Part shown: positions 21,892 to 29,296 of the stretch, piece by piece
Numbering within the stretch: the stretch's first letter is position 1
How the letters are laid out: every line of letters starts with the position of its first letter
Assembly (NCBI GenBank): GCA_015064635.1
Contig: SVRV01000025.1
Coordinates: forward strand, 1-38,460
DNA from: Oscillospiraceae bacterium
Lineage (GTDB): Bacteria; Bacillota; Clostridia; Oscillospirales; SIG627
Reading direction: 5' to 3'
DNA: 38,460 bases
The notes under the pieces: generated by a model
Database searches by the model: none
Told to the model about the DNA's origin: nothing
The model's input: the letters and a program-made list of their open reading frames with translations, nothing else
Made by a program: the position numbers and the translations under genes

Positions 21892-23619
21892 ATGAAAAAG
21901 CCTCAGCTTTCCGAGTTAACATTGCGTGAAAAAATAGGTCAGATGCTCGCTCCTCATCACTGGGAAGTGTACGGAAAGAGAGAATCTCAATATGACTACA
22001 AGCCTGTTGATATAGAGGATGTAAAGAAACGATATGAAAAGGAATGCTTTGGTACAATTCGTGCCGAGCAGATAGGTGTTTATTATACCGATTCCCGTCA
22101 TTTTAAGGATATGCCCGTAGACGTTACAGATACCGCTGAGGGGGATCTTCTCGCTTATGGCAAGATAAGAATGCCCTCCGGACCGTATAAAGAATATATT
22201 GACGAAATAAGCACCTTCCCAAAAATACCTCCCCTTGTTGCGGGAGACTGTGTGACAGGTGCATCCAATGTATTTGACGATTTGACAAAAATCTGTAATG
22301 CGCTGACGATAGGTGCGGCAGACGATGAAAAGCTTACATTTGAGCTTGGTGCGGCACTTGCCCGTGAGCTTAGATGCGCAGGCTTCAATTGGCGCTGGTC
22401 TCCCGTAATGGATATGGGTAACCGCAACAGCGACTGCGTAATGCGTACCATTGCAATGGATGATTATGACAGATGCCTCAGCCTTTCAAAGGCATACGTT
22501 GACGGTATGCAGTCTGAGGGAGTTGCCGCTTGTGTAAAGCATTTTCCCGGTACTGACCGTTACTCTGCAAGAGATACTCATTTCTCTTCCAATGCTTTGG
22601 TATGTTCTATGGAGGAGTGGTGGTCAGAGCAGGGCAGAGCTTTTCGTGAAATGATTGACCACGGTGTATATTCCGTTATGATTGATCACTCGGCTTTTCC
22701 TGCGGCAGATGACACTGTTATAAACGGTCAGCCCGTTCCGTCCACTATTTCAAAAAAGATTGTTACCGATCTTCTGAAGGGTGAGATGGGCTTCAAGGGT
22801 GTTGTAATTACCGATGGCTTGCGCATGGCAGGACTTTACTCCCTTATGCCCTATGAGGAGCTTGTTGTTGAGCTTGTAAACGCAGGTAACGATGTGCTTT
22901 TAGGCTGTGAGATTAACTCAGGTGACCTTATAGAAGCGGCTGTTCTCGATGGCAGAATACCCGAATCCCGAATTGACGATGCTTGCGGACGTGTCCTTGA
23001 TATGAAGGAAAAACTGGGTATGTTCGAGGACGGCTATGCCAACTATCCGTACAAAGCGGCTGATGTTGTTGAAAAGACCCGTGAGATAAACGCAAAAATT
23101 GTCAGAAAGAGTATGACAATTGTCCGTGACAGAAGAAATATGCTCCCTGTGAATAAGGATAAAGTTAAAAAGGTTTCCATTATCGTTTCAAGTCACCTGG
23201 AGGGTATCATAGAAACACTTGAACCATTAAAAAGAGCATTTGAGGCAAGAGGAATGGATGTCCATATTCAGCGGAGATTGAAGAATGATACGGAGCTGAA
23301 AGAGATATCCGACAACAGCGACCTTATAATTTATGCCGCATACGTTGCAATGCATATGCCTAAGGGTTATTTACGTCTCTTCGGCGACGAGTGCGCTACC
23401 TTCTATCACGCTTTCAAGTATGGTAAGGAAAAGTCGGTTGGCGTTTCCTTCGGCTATCCTTACATACACTATGACAGTATGGAGGGCGTTGATGCTTTTA
23501 TTAATGCCAATAGTTTGGATGCCGCATCTCAGGAGGCATTTGTTGAAGCATTGTTCGGTGAGATAGGCTTTGAGGGCAATCCACCCGTTCTTCTTGTACC
23601 AAGAGCAAATACTATGTAG
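21892..23619 (+). CDS. GH3-family beta-N-acetylhexosaminidase-like enzyme (NagZ type)
   Basis: 575 aa with AGGAGAA before the ATG. The GH3 N-terminal barrel covers ~1-370: LTLREKIGQMLAPHH, the substrate-binding KHFPG (K216-G220), the NagZ-type Asp-His dyad D228-T-H230, and the nucleophile D308 in VVITDGLRMAG. An alpha/beta domain follows (~390-575). No signal peptide, so it would cleave imported beta-linked N-acetylhexosamine or similar glycosides in the cytosol. It is followed by a diverged tandem paralogue that has its own promoter. Retaining both catalytic elements suggests activity; the exact sugar is inferred only from family. Confidence 0.82.
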   Translation: MKKPQLSELTLREKIGQMLAPHHWEVYGKRESQYDYKPVDIEDVKKRYEKECFGTIRAEQIGVYYTDSRHFKDMPVDVTDTAEGDLLAYGKIRMPSGPYKEYIDEISTFPKIPPLVAGDCVTGASNVFDDLTKICNALTIGAADDEKLTFELGAALARELRCAGFNWRWSPVMDMGNRNSDCVMRTIAMDDYDRCLSLSKAYVDGMQSEGVAACVKHFPGTDRYSARDTHFSSNALVCSMEEWWSEQGRAFREMIDHGVYSVMIDHSAFPAADDTVINGQPVPSTISKKIVTDLLKGEMGFKGVVITDGLRMAGLYSLMPYEELVVELVNAGNDVLLGCEINSGDLIEAAVLDGRIPESRIDDACGRVLDMKEKLGMFEDGYANYPYKAADVVEKTREINAKIVRKSMTIVRDRRNMLPVNKDKVKKVSIIVSSHLEGIIETLEPLKRAFEARGMDVHIQRRLKNDTELKEISDNSDLIIYAAYVAMHMPKGYLRLFGDECATFYHAFKYGKEKSVGVSFGYPYIHYDSMEGVDAFINANSLDAASQEAFVEALFGEIGFEGNPPVLLVPRANTM

Positions 23620-23679
23620 AAATTTGCAATTCCAATACTTGATGTCATTGACATATTTTGATTTTTTTAAAAGAAAGTA

Positions 23680-23710
23680 TTGACTCTACCCTTGAGGAAG
23701 GGTGTATAAT
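23680..23710 (+). promoter_or_regulatory. MerR-type promoter architecture before the second GH3 gene
   Basis: TTGACT (23680-23685) and TATAAT (23705-23710) are separated by 19 bp, too long for normal sigma-A use. The spacer contains ACCCTT (23688-23693), GAGG, AAGGGT (23698-23703), a dyad centred within half a base of the spacer centre. An over-long spacer filled by a centred dyad is the hallmark of promoters activated by MerR-family regulators through DNA distortion. No merR gene lies in the window. Confidence 0.65.
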
Positions 23711-23743
23711 ACACTCAAAGAAAATGGTTCAGGAGGAAACATA

Positions 23744-25294
23744 ATGAAAAAACCGAAGTTATCGGAGCTTTCGCTCAGAGAGAAAATAGGTCAGACAGGA
23801 TGTATCTCGTCGGGTGCTCTTGTCGGAAATAAGACCAGAAAAGAGCTTATTGAAAGAAATTGCTTCGGAGCTCTTTGGGTAACGGGCGACCAGGACTTTA
23901 TGAAGGACTATATGTCCTATGAAAACGGAAACTTCGGGCACAAACCTACAGCCGAGGAAGCAAATGATTGGGTAAAGGATATAATCCCTCTCTTTAAACT
24001 TCCACCCCTTCTTCCGTCAGATGGTGAAATCGGTATCGGAAGCTCAAGACTTGGAATGTCTTTAGTTACACGTGCACTCGGATATTTGCAGGGTGGGGAA
24101 AAAGGTGTTGAGCTTTTTGGAGAAAGTGCGGAATTTGTAGGAGCGGAATTCAGAGCTTCTACTCTCAACTGGATTTTTGCACCGGTATGCGATGTGGTAA
24201 AGGGAGAACTTGCGAAGAAAACACTTCGAGAATACCCTGAGGATTACAAACTTGCCGCCGATATGACCTCCGCTTACATAAAGGGAATGCAGTCCAAGGG
24301 CGTAGCCGCTTGTATTAAGCATTTTCCGTCTCCGGGACCTTTTGAAATTAGAAATACACACATCTCTCCTTCGTGCAATGACATGAGTCTTGAGGAGTGG
24401 ATGAATACCCAGGGTGCTATATATCAGAGAGCCATCGACGAGGGTGTTATGACAATAATGTCAGGGCATACATCTTTCCCTGCAGTTGACGATACTTTGA
24501 TGCGTCCGAGAGTTCATATTCCTTCTTCTCTTTCTCATAAGGTGCTTGTGGGACTTCTTAAAGAAAAAATGGGCTTCAAAGGTGTGGTTGTAACCGATGA
24601 CCTTTCAATGAGAGCTGCGAGACTTCACTATAACGAAGAAAACCTCTTCGTTGAATACCTTAAGGCAGGCAATGACCTCCTTCTCGGTATTATTGACCCG
24701 AATTATACCGATATTGTAGAAAAGGCAGTTAAGGAAGGCAGACTCTCCGAGGAACGTATAAACGATGCTTGTCAGAGAATACTCGACCTTAAAGAAAAGC
24801 TTGGCATGTTTGACGATGACTATCAGTACAATGTACCTCTTACGCCGGACCATTTTGAAAGACTGGAGAAGCACAATCTTGAAGCATCAAAGGTGGCTAT
24901 TGTTGAGGAAATCAATACAAGTATGCCTTTCAAGAATGTAAAGAAGGTTGGAATCGTTATCCAGAAGGACGCTCCCGAATCCTCATATATCCACTTCAAG
25001 AATACTCTTGAGGAGAGAGGGATAGAGGTTGACGTAAAGGAAAGACTCATCTACATAGATGACCTTCCCAATTTTGTTAAAGACAAGGATGTTATAGTGT
25101 ATTTCCTCAATGACGCATATGAGCATACAACTGTACGTTGGATGCTTACAGAAGAGTACAAGAAGTCGGTAATCGTTGCAATTCAAAGTCCCACCTTCTA
25201 TGAGGAAACAGCTGTTGATGCGGAAAACTTCCTGCACATCTATTCAAACCTCAGAGAAACACAGATAGAACTTGCAAACAGAATAGTTGGTTGA
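23744..25294 (+). CDS. GH3-family protein, tandem paralogue with altered acid/base dyad
   Basis: 516 aa from ATG 23744 (CAGGAGGAAAC upstream; the frame to 23702 runs over the promoter). The opening KKPKLSELSLREKIGQ mirrors the upstream GH3. The nucleophile is kept (D285 in VVTDDLSMRAA, close to the NagZ consensus) and KHFP is kept at K192. The loop that normally reads D-S/T-H is R203-N204-T205-H206: the Asp of the catalytic Asp-His dyad is replaced by Asn. Activity may therefore be reduced, or the chemistry shifted towards phosphorolysis, where His alone can serve. The C-terminal ~150 residues form an alpha/beta domain. It is co-transcribed with rhamnose mutarotase 13 nt downstream. Confidence 0.8.
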   Translation: MKKPKLSELSLREKIGQTGCISSGALVGNKTRKELIERNCFGALWVTGDQDFMKDYMSYENGNFGHKPTAEEANDWVKDIIPLFKLPPLLPSDGEIGIGSSRLGMSLVTRALGYLQGGEKGVELFGESAEFVGAEFRASTLNWIFAPVCDVVKGELAKKTLREYPEDYKLAADMTSAYIKGMQSKGVAACIKHFPSPGPFEIRNTHISPSCNDMSLEEWMNTQGAIYQRAIDEGVMTIMSGHTSFPAVDDTLMRPRVHIPSSLSHKVLVGLLKEKMGFKGVVVTDDLSMRAARLHYNEENLFVEYLKAGNDLLLGIIDPNYTDIVEKAVKEGRLSEERINDACQRILDLKEKLGMFDDDYQYNVPLTPDHFERLEKHNLEASKVAIVEEINTSMPFKNVKKVGIVIQKDAPESSYIHFKNTLEERGIEVDVKERLIYIDDLPNFVKDKDVIVYFLNDAYEHTTVRWMLTEEYKKSVIVAIQSPTFYEETAVDAENFLHIYSNLRETQIELANRIVG

Positions 25295-25307
25295 AAGTAG
25301 GGTGTAT

Positions 25308-25619
25308 ATGATAAAAGGCTTTAAAATGAAGTTGCATGAGGGCATGGAGGCGGAGTACGAAAAGCGCCACAACGCTCTCTGGCAGGAAATGAAGGATATG
25401 ATTCACCAGTATGGTGGAAAAAATTATACGATTTTCCTTGACCGTGAAACCAATATTCTTTTCGGATATATCGAAATAGACAGCGAAGAGAAGTGGTCTG
25501 AGAGTGCCGACACCGAAATTTGTCGGAAATGGTGGGATTACATGGCTGACATTATGGATACAAACCCCGATAACAGTCCCGTGTCCATTGACTTGAAGAC
25601 TGTATTCCATTTAGATTAG
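25308..25619 (+). CDS. rhaM: L-rhamnose mutarotase
   Basis: 103 aa, the usual length (about 104). It interconverts alpha- and beta-L-rhamnopyranose. Strong family signatures: YEKRHNALWQEM (with the catalytic-region His), YTIFLDRETNILFGYIEID, and CRKWWDYMADIM followed by NPDNSPVSIDL, which closely follow E. coli RhaM. The start at ATG 25308 has AGTAGGGTG upstream. It follows the second GH3 gene by 13 nt, which suggests that the substrate glycan also contains rhamnose or a closely related 6-deoxy sugar. No rhaA, rhaB or rhaD is in the window. Confidence 0.92.
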   Translation: MIKGFKMKLHEGMEAEYEKRHNALWQEMKDMIHQYGGKNYTIFLDRETNILFGYIEIDSEEKWSESADTEICRKWWDYMADIMDTNPDNSPVSIDLKTVFHLD

Positions 25620-25660
25620 AGAAGTGTGAAGCTTTAAAAAACAATCAATGACAATAATCG

Positions 25661-25706
25661 GACACATCATTTGGGCTTTAAGCCTATGATGTGTCTGATA
25701 TTTTTT
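25661..25706 (+). terminator. GACACATCAT-family hairpin 7
   Basis: GACACATCAT (25661-25670) pairs with ATGATGTGTC (25686-25695). The loop holds an independent stem GGCT-TTA-AGCC (25674-25684). T-run 25701-25706. Confidence 0.88.
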
Positions 25707-25734
25707 ACTGCGAATAAATACACTCTGTAAATCA

Positions 25735-25763
25735 TTGACTTTTTTAACAAAGTAATGTATAAT
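25735..25763 (+). promoter_or_regulatory. Promoter of the GH36-like gene
   Basis: TTGACT (25735-25740), 17 bp, TATAAT (25758-25763), 35 bp before ATG 25799. Confidence 0.8.
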
Positions 25764-25798
25764 TACAGACGAAAATGAATTTCAATCAGGAGGTATAT

Positions 25799-27400
25799 AT
25801 GTTTAAGTCTATTATAAGAATTCCCGATTTTGTAGGGATACAGACAAAGGACGGATGGAAAACTGCAAAGAAGCAGGATTCAAAATTTTCAACCGAAGCT
25901 GCTGAAGTTGAAGCAGTGCTAAACGGTGACACGCTTGATGTTGTTGCAGTTGAAACAGCAGAGCCTGTTTCAAGGATCAGAGTAAGATGGAATGACGATT
26001 TTACCTTTGTTAAAAGAATGCTGGGTGACTCTCCCGGTGTTGAATTCGGAGATATGGGCTGGATGCCCGTTATTCCCGAAAAGCATTATGCTTGGTATAT
26101 CCAGTGCTTTGACGGAAAGCTTGCTCACGGCTACGGTGTAAAGACAGGGCCCAACAGCTTTGTTTTCTGGCAGCTTGACCAGGAGGGTGTAACCCTTACT
26201 CTCGACGTGAGAAACGGCGGTAACGGCGTGAAGATCAAAAAGAGCCTTGTTTGCGCTACCGTTGTTGAAAGAGAGGGCAAGGAGGGTGAGGACGCATTCG
26301 ATTCATGTCAGGCGTTCTGTAAGGTTATGTGCGAAAAGCCCAACCTTCCCACACGTCCCATTTTCGGTCTCAATAACTGGTATTATGCATACGGAAACAT
26401 TTCAAGAGAAAGCGTACTTGTTGATACCGCTATTACAGCAGAGCTTTGCGAAGGTACTAAAAACCGTCCCTTTATGCTTATAGATGACGGATGGCAGGTG
26501 CTTCACGATACATATAACGGTGGTCCTTGGACTCCCTCCGAGAAGTTCGGCAATATGAAGGAGCTTGCTCACGAAATGAGCGAAATGGGATGCGACCCCG
26601 GTATATGGATAAGACCTCTCCTTACTAAGGACAAATTCCACGAGAGCCTTTATCATCCCAGACACCTGGGTGCCGACGGCGGCCTTTTCCTTGACCCCTC
26701 AAAGCCTGAAGTACTTGACTACGTAGCAGGTGTGGTTTCGGGAATTGCAAACGATGGCTATAAGATGATAAAGTATGACTTTACAGCTCCCGATATGCTT
26801 ACAGCCGATATCTATGACGAAATATATCTTAAAGACCATATCACAGATGACGGATGGCAGTTTGACGATACAAGCGTTACAAATGCCCAGATTATAAAGA
26901 AGCTTTATACCACTATACAGGAGGCGGCAGGGGATACTCTCATTATGGGATGTAACACCTACAACCACCTTGCGGCTGGTATCCACCAGATTTCAAGAAG
27001 CGGTCTTGACACCAGCGGATTTGATTGGAACAAGACAAGAAAGATGGGTGTAAACTCACTTGCTTTCAGACTTCCTCAGAATAACACCTTCTTTATTACA
27101 GACCCTGACTGTGCTGCTATAACAGAGCACGTTTCAACCGAAATGAATCTTAGATTCTTTGAGGCATGCGCGCTCTCCGGAACAAGCCTCTTTATTTCCA
27201 TCACTCCCGGTATGCTCACAGATGCAGACAAAAAGAGACTTTCCGATTCCTTCAAGATAGCAGACAAGGGCACTACAATGAAGCCCGTAGACTGGTTTGA
27301 CAACACTTGCCCCCGTCAGTATCTCTCCGACGGAAAGCTTTATACCTTTAATTGGTATGACGAAACCAAGGGCGTAAATATCTTCGTAGAACAGAAGTAA
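25799..27400 (+). CDS. GH36-like alpha-galactosidase family protein
   Basis: 533 aa from ATG 25799 (CAGGAGG upstream; an earlier ATG at 25775 precedes the ribosome binding site). The N-terminal beta-sandwich (~1-190) is followed by a clan GH-D barrel: PFMLIDDGWQ (residues 224-233), MIKYDFTAPD with the predicted nucleophile D327, and FITDPDCAAI, resembling the acid/base Asp region. These fit GH36 and its relatives, which act on alpha-galactosides or similar alpha-linked sugars. It is shorter than classical ~700-aa GH36 enzymes, having a reduced C-terminal domain. No signal peptide. A single-gene unit bounded by a GACACATCAT hairpin upstream and a 17-bp stem downstream. Confidence 0.75.
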   Translation: MFKSIIRIPDFVGIQTKDGWKTAKKQDSKFSTEAAEVEAVLNGDTLDVVAVETAEPVSRIRVRWNDDFTFVKRMLGDSPGVEFGDMGWMPVIPEKHYAWYIQCFDGKLAHGYGVKTGPNSFVFWQLDQEGVTLTLDVRNGGNGVKIKKSLVCATVVEREGKEGEDAFDSCQAFCKVMCEKPNLPTRPIFGLNNWYYAYGNISRESVLVDTAITAELCEGTKNRPFMLIDDGWQVLHDTYNGGPWTPSEKFGNMKELAHEMSEMGCDPGIWIRPLLTKDKFHESLYHPRHLGADGGLFLDPSKPEVLDYVAGVVSGIANDGYKMIKYDFTAPDMLTADIYDEIYLKDHITDDGWQFDDTSVTNAQIIKKLYTTIQEAAGDTLIMGCNTYNHLAAGIHQISRSGLDTSGFDWNKTRKMGVNSLAFRLPQNNTFFITDPDCAAITEHVSTEMNLRFFEACALSGTSLFISITPGMLTDADKKRLSDSFKIADKGTTMKPVDWFDNTCPRQYLSDGKLYTFNWYDETKGVNIFVEQK

Positions 27401-27410
27401 GAGCATTAGA

Positions 27411-27448
27411 ATAAGGCAGAAAATTTTTCCGAAAATTTTCTGCCTTAT
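27411..27448. terminator. Bidirectional terminator, 17-bp perfect stem
   Basis: ATAAGGCAGAAAATTTT (27411-27427), loop TCCG, AAAATTTTCTGCCTTAT (27432-27448). It lies 10 nt after the GH36-like stop and 2 nt after (on the minus strand) the SLH-protein remnant. Confidence 0.85.
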
Positions 27449-27450
27449 GT

Positions 27451-27525
27451 TTAGTTGATATTATAATCGATAAATTTCTGAGTAATGTCAACCTTGGGTG
27501 CCTTATATTTTTTGCCGAGGTATTG
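27451..27525 (-). pseudogene. 3' end remnant of a paralogue of the large SLH protein
   Basis: Read on the minus strand, the last 24 codons before TAA (27453-27451) give QYLGKK, then YKAPKVDITQKFIDYNIN. This matches the exact C-terminus of the intact 1533-aa protein at 33475 (WKAPKVDIPEEFIDYNLD), with the DNA also similar (ATGTCAACCTTGGG shared on the plus strand). Nothing further upstream in the gene remains: the region runs straight into the promoter of the next plus-strand gene. I infer deletion of a second SLH paralogue. Confidence 0.75.
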
Positions 27526-27554
27526 TTGACTTTTGCAGCTGTAAATGTTAAACT
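27526..27554 (+). promoter_or_regulatory. Promoter of the DUF4091 operon
   Basis: TTGACT (27526-27531), 17 bp, TAAACT (27549-27554), 27 bp before ATG 27581. The -10 is weak but the position fits. Confidence 0.55.
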
Positions 27555-27580
27555 GTAGACAGAGAAGGAAGGTGTAATAT

Positions 27581-29278
27581 ATGATAGACGTCAAGGTATT
27601 GAATTCACTCACTCCCATATTTGCAGACCAAGCGCTCTCGGGCAGAGAAATAGAAGGAGTAAGGGCGTGTCGGAATCAAAGCGTGAATTTTCAGCTTGCC
27701 TTTAAGATAAACGATAATTCAGCTCAAAGTTGTGACTTTTACCTGAGATTTGACACCGATCTGCCCCTCAGCATATATTATATAAACAACGTTCCCGTAG
27801 TGACCACCTGCGGTATTGATGGAAATCCGCCCATCGGACTTTATCCCGATATACTCATTGAAAAGAAGGTAAACCCTCCACTTCAGGACGTTCGGTTTCC
27901 TTGGGGTAAGTTCACGGTGGAGAAGGGGGAGAGCACTCTCCTTCGTGCCTACAGTGACTCCTGGCAGGGTGTCTTCGTTTGTATAAACGAATTTGAAAAG
28001 ACAGTTCCAAGTGGCAAAAGAGAAATAAAGATAAAGCTCTACAACAAGAGCAACGACCCGGCAGGCGAAGCATCGCTGACGGTTGACGTGCTTCCCTTAA
28101 AGCTACCGAAGCAAAAGCTACTTTACACCAACTGGTTTCACTACGATTGCCTTGCCGATATATACGGCGAGGAGGTATTCAGCGACAGATATTTTGCAAT
28201 CATCCGTGATTATATCGAAAAAGCGGCGCGCAATGGTATGAATATGATACTTCTACCTGCCTTCACACCTCCTCTTGATACGGGTATCGGGGACGAGAGA
28301 ATGACCGTCCAGCTTGTGAAGATTAAAAAGGTAGGTAAGAATTACGAATTTGATTTCAGCCTGATGAAGCGATTTGTGGATATGTGCCGTGACTGCGGTA
28401 TCACTCACTTTGAGCATCCGCATTTCTTCACTCAGTGGGGTGCGAATAATGCACCTAAGATTATTGTGCGTGTCGATGGCAAGGATAAGAAGCTTTTCGG
28501 CTGGCACACAAACGGTACGGGCAAGGCATATTCCGATTTTCTTTCACAATATATCGAAGCGCTGAAGGAGTTCTTGAAAAAAGAAGGGCTTGAAAAGAAG
28601 ATAATGTTCCACGTATCCGATGAGCCGAGCAATAAGCATCTTGAGCAGTATCAAAGGGCACAAAGCATTGTGAAAAAGCATCTTGACGGCTATATGCTGG
28701 GAGACGCAATATCCCACGTAGAGCTCTACAAAAAGGGATGCTGTGACACACCTATTGTTGTGACCTCCACAATTCACGATTTCATCGGTGTGTGCGACAA
28801 TCTGTGGGCGTATTATACGGGTGGCTCATCGATGCAAGGCAGAAGCAGCAGAGTGTTGACTGTTCCTCGTGAGAGAAACAGAGTTCTCGGTGTACAGATG
28901 TACTACCATAATATCAAGGGCTTTTTACACTGGGCGTACAACAATTATTACGGTGAACAGAGTAAGCACCTTTTCAATCCCGCTCTCAATCCCAGCGGCG
29001 GCTTTAGTATGTCGGGGACCTCCTACGTGGTCTATCCCGACTTCAACGGCAGATGTCTGCAGTCTGTAAGACAAAAGACCTTCGCCGAGGGACTTGGTGA
29101 TATGCGCCTTCTTGCATTGCTTGAAAGAGTCTGCGGCAAAAAGACCTGCTTTGAGATAATAGAAAAGCATTTCGGCGTCCCGAATTTCAACAAGTCTGTG
29201 GAAAGTGCGGAAGCCTATACTGCATTTATCGATGAGGTTTATGAGACCTTGAAAGACGGAAAATCAGAAGATAAATAG
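27581..29278 (+). CDS. DUF4091 (GH123-like) putative glycoside hydrolase
   Basis: 565 aa with GAAGGAAGG before the ATG. A beta-rich N-terminal domain (~1-175, including SQ/RN-rich FQLAFKIND and VDVLPLKLP) precedes a barrel domain: RNGMNMILLPAFTPPLDT, CGITHFEHPHFFTQWG, KKIMFHVSDEPSNKH, LGVQMYYHNIKGFLHWAYN. The HVSDEP block and the closing HWAYN block are the usual DUF4091/GH123-type signature, where an acidic pair acts with the substrate N-acetyl group. No signal peptide. It is co-transcribed with the GDPD-like gene 18 nt downstream. Confidence 0.72.
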   Translation: MIDVKVLNSLTPIFADQALSGREIEGVRACRNQSVNFQLAFKINDNSAQSCDFYLRFDTDLPLSIYYINNVPVVTTCGIDGNPPIGLYPDILIEKKVNPPLQDVRFPWGKFTVEKGESTLLRAYSDSWQGVFVCINEFEKTVPSGKREIKIKLYNKSNDPAGEASLTVDVLPLKLPKQKLLYTNWFHYDCLADIYGEEVFSDRYFAIIRDYIEKAARNGMNMILLPAFTPPLDTGIGDERMTVQLVKIKKVGKNYEFDFSLMKRFVDMCRDCGITHFEHPHFFTQWGANNAPKIIVRVDGKDKKLFGWHTNGTGKAYSDFLSQYIEALKEFLKKEGLEKKIMFHVSDEPSNKHLEQYQRAQSIVKKHLDGYMLGDAISHVELYKKGCCDTPIVVTSTIHDFIGVCDNLWAYYTGGSSMQGRSSRVLTVPRERNRVLGVQMYYHNIKGFLHWAYNNYYGEQSKHLFNPALNPSGGFSMSGTSYVVYPDFNGRCLQSVRQKTFAEGLGDMRLLALLERVCGKKTCFEIIEKHFGVPNFNKSVESAEAYTAFIDEVYETLKDGKSEDK

Positions 29279-29296
29279 ATTGGAAGGAGAGACTAT

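Noticed and set aside
23641-23669. Terminator after the first GH3 gene (ATGTCATTGACAT then a T-run)
   Set aside because: The palindrome has almost no loop and few GC pairs, so it was not listed as a terminator; readthrough between the GH3 genes remains possible.
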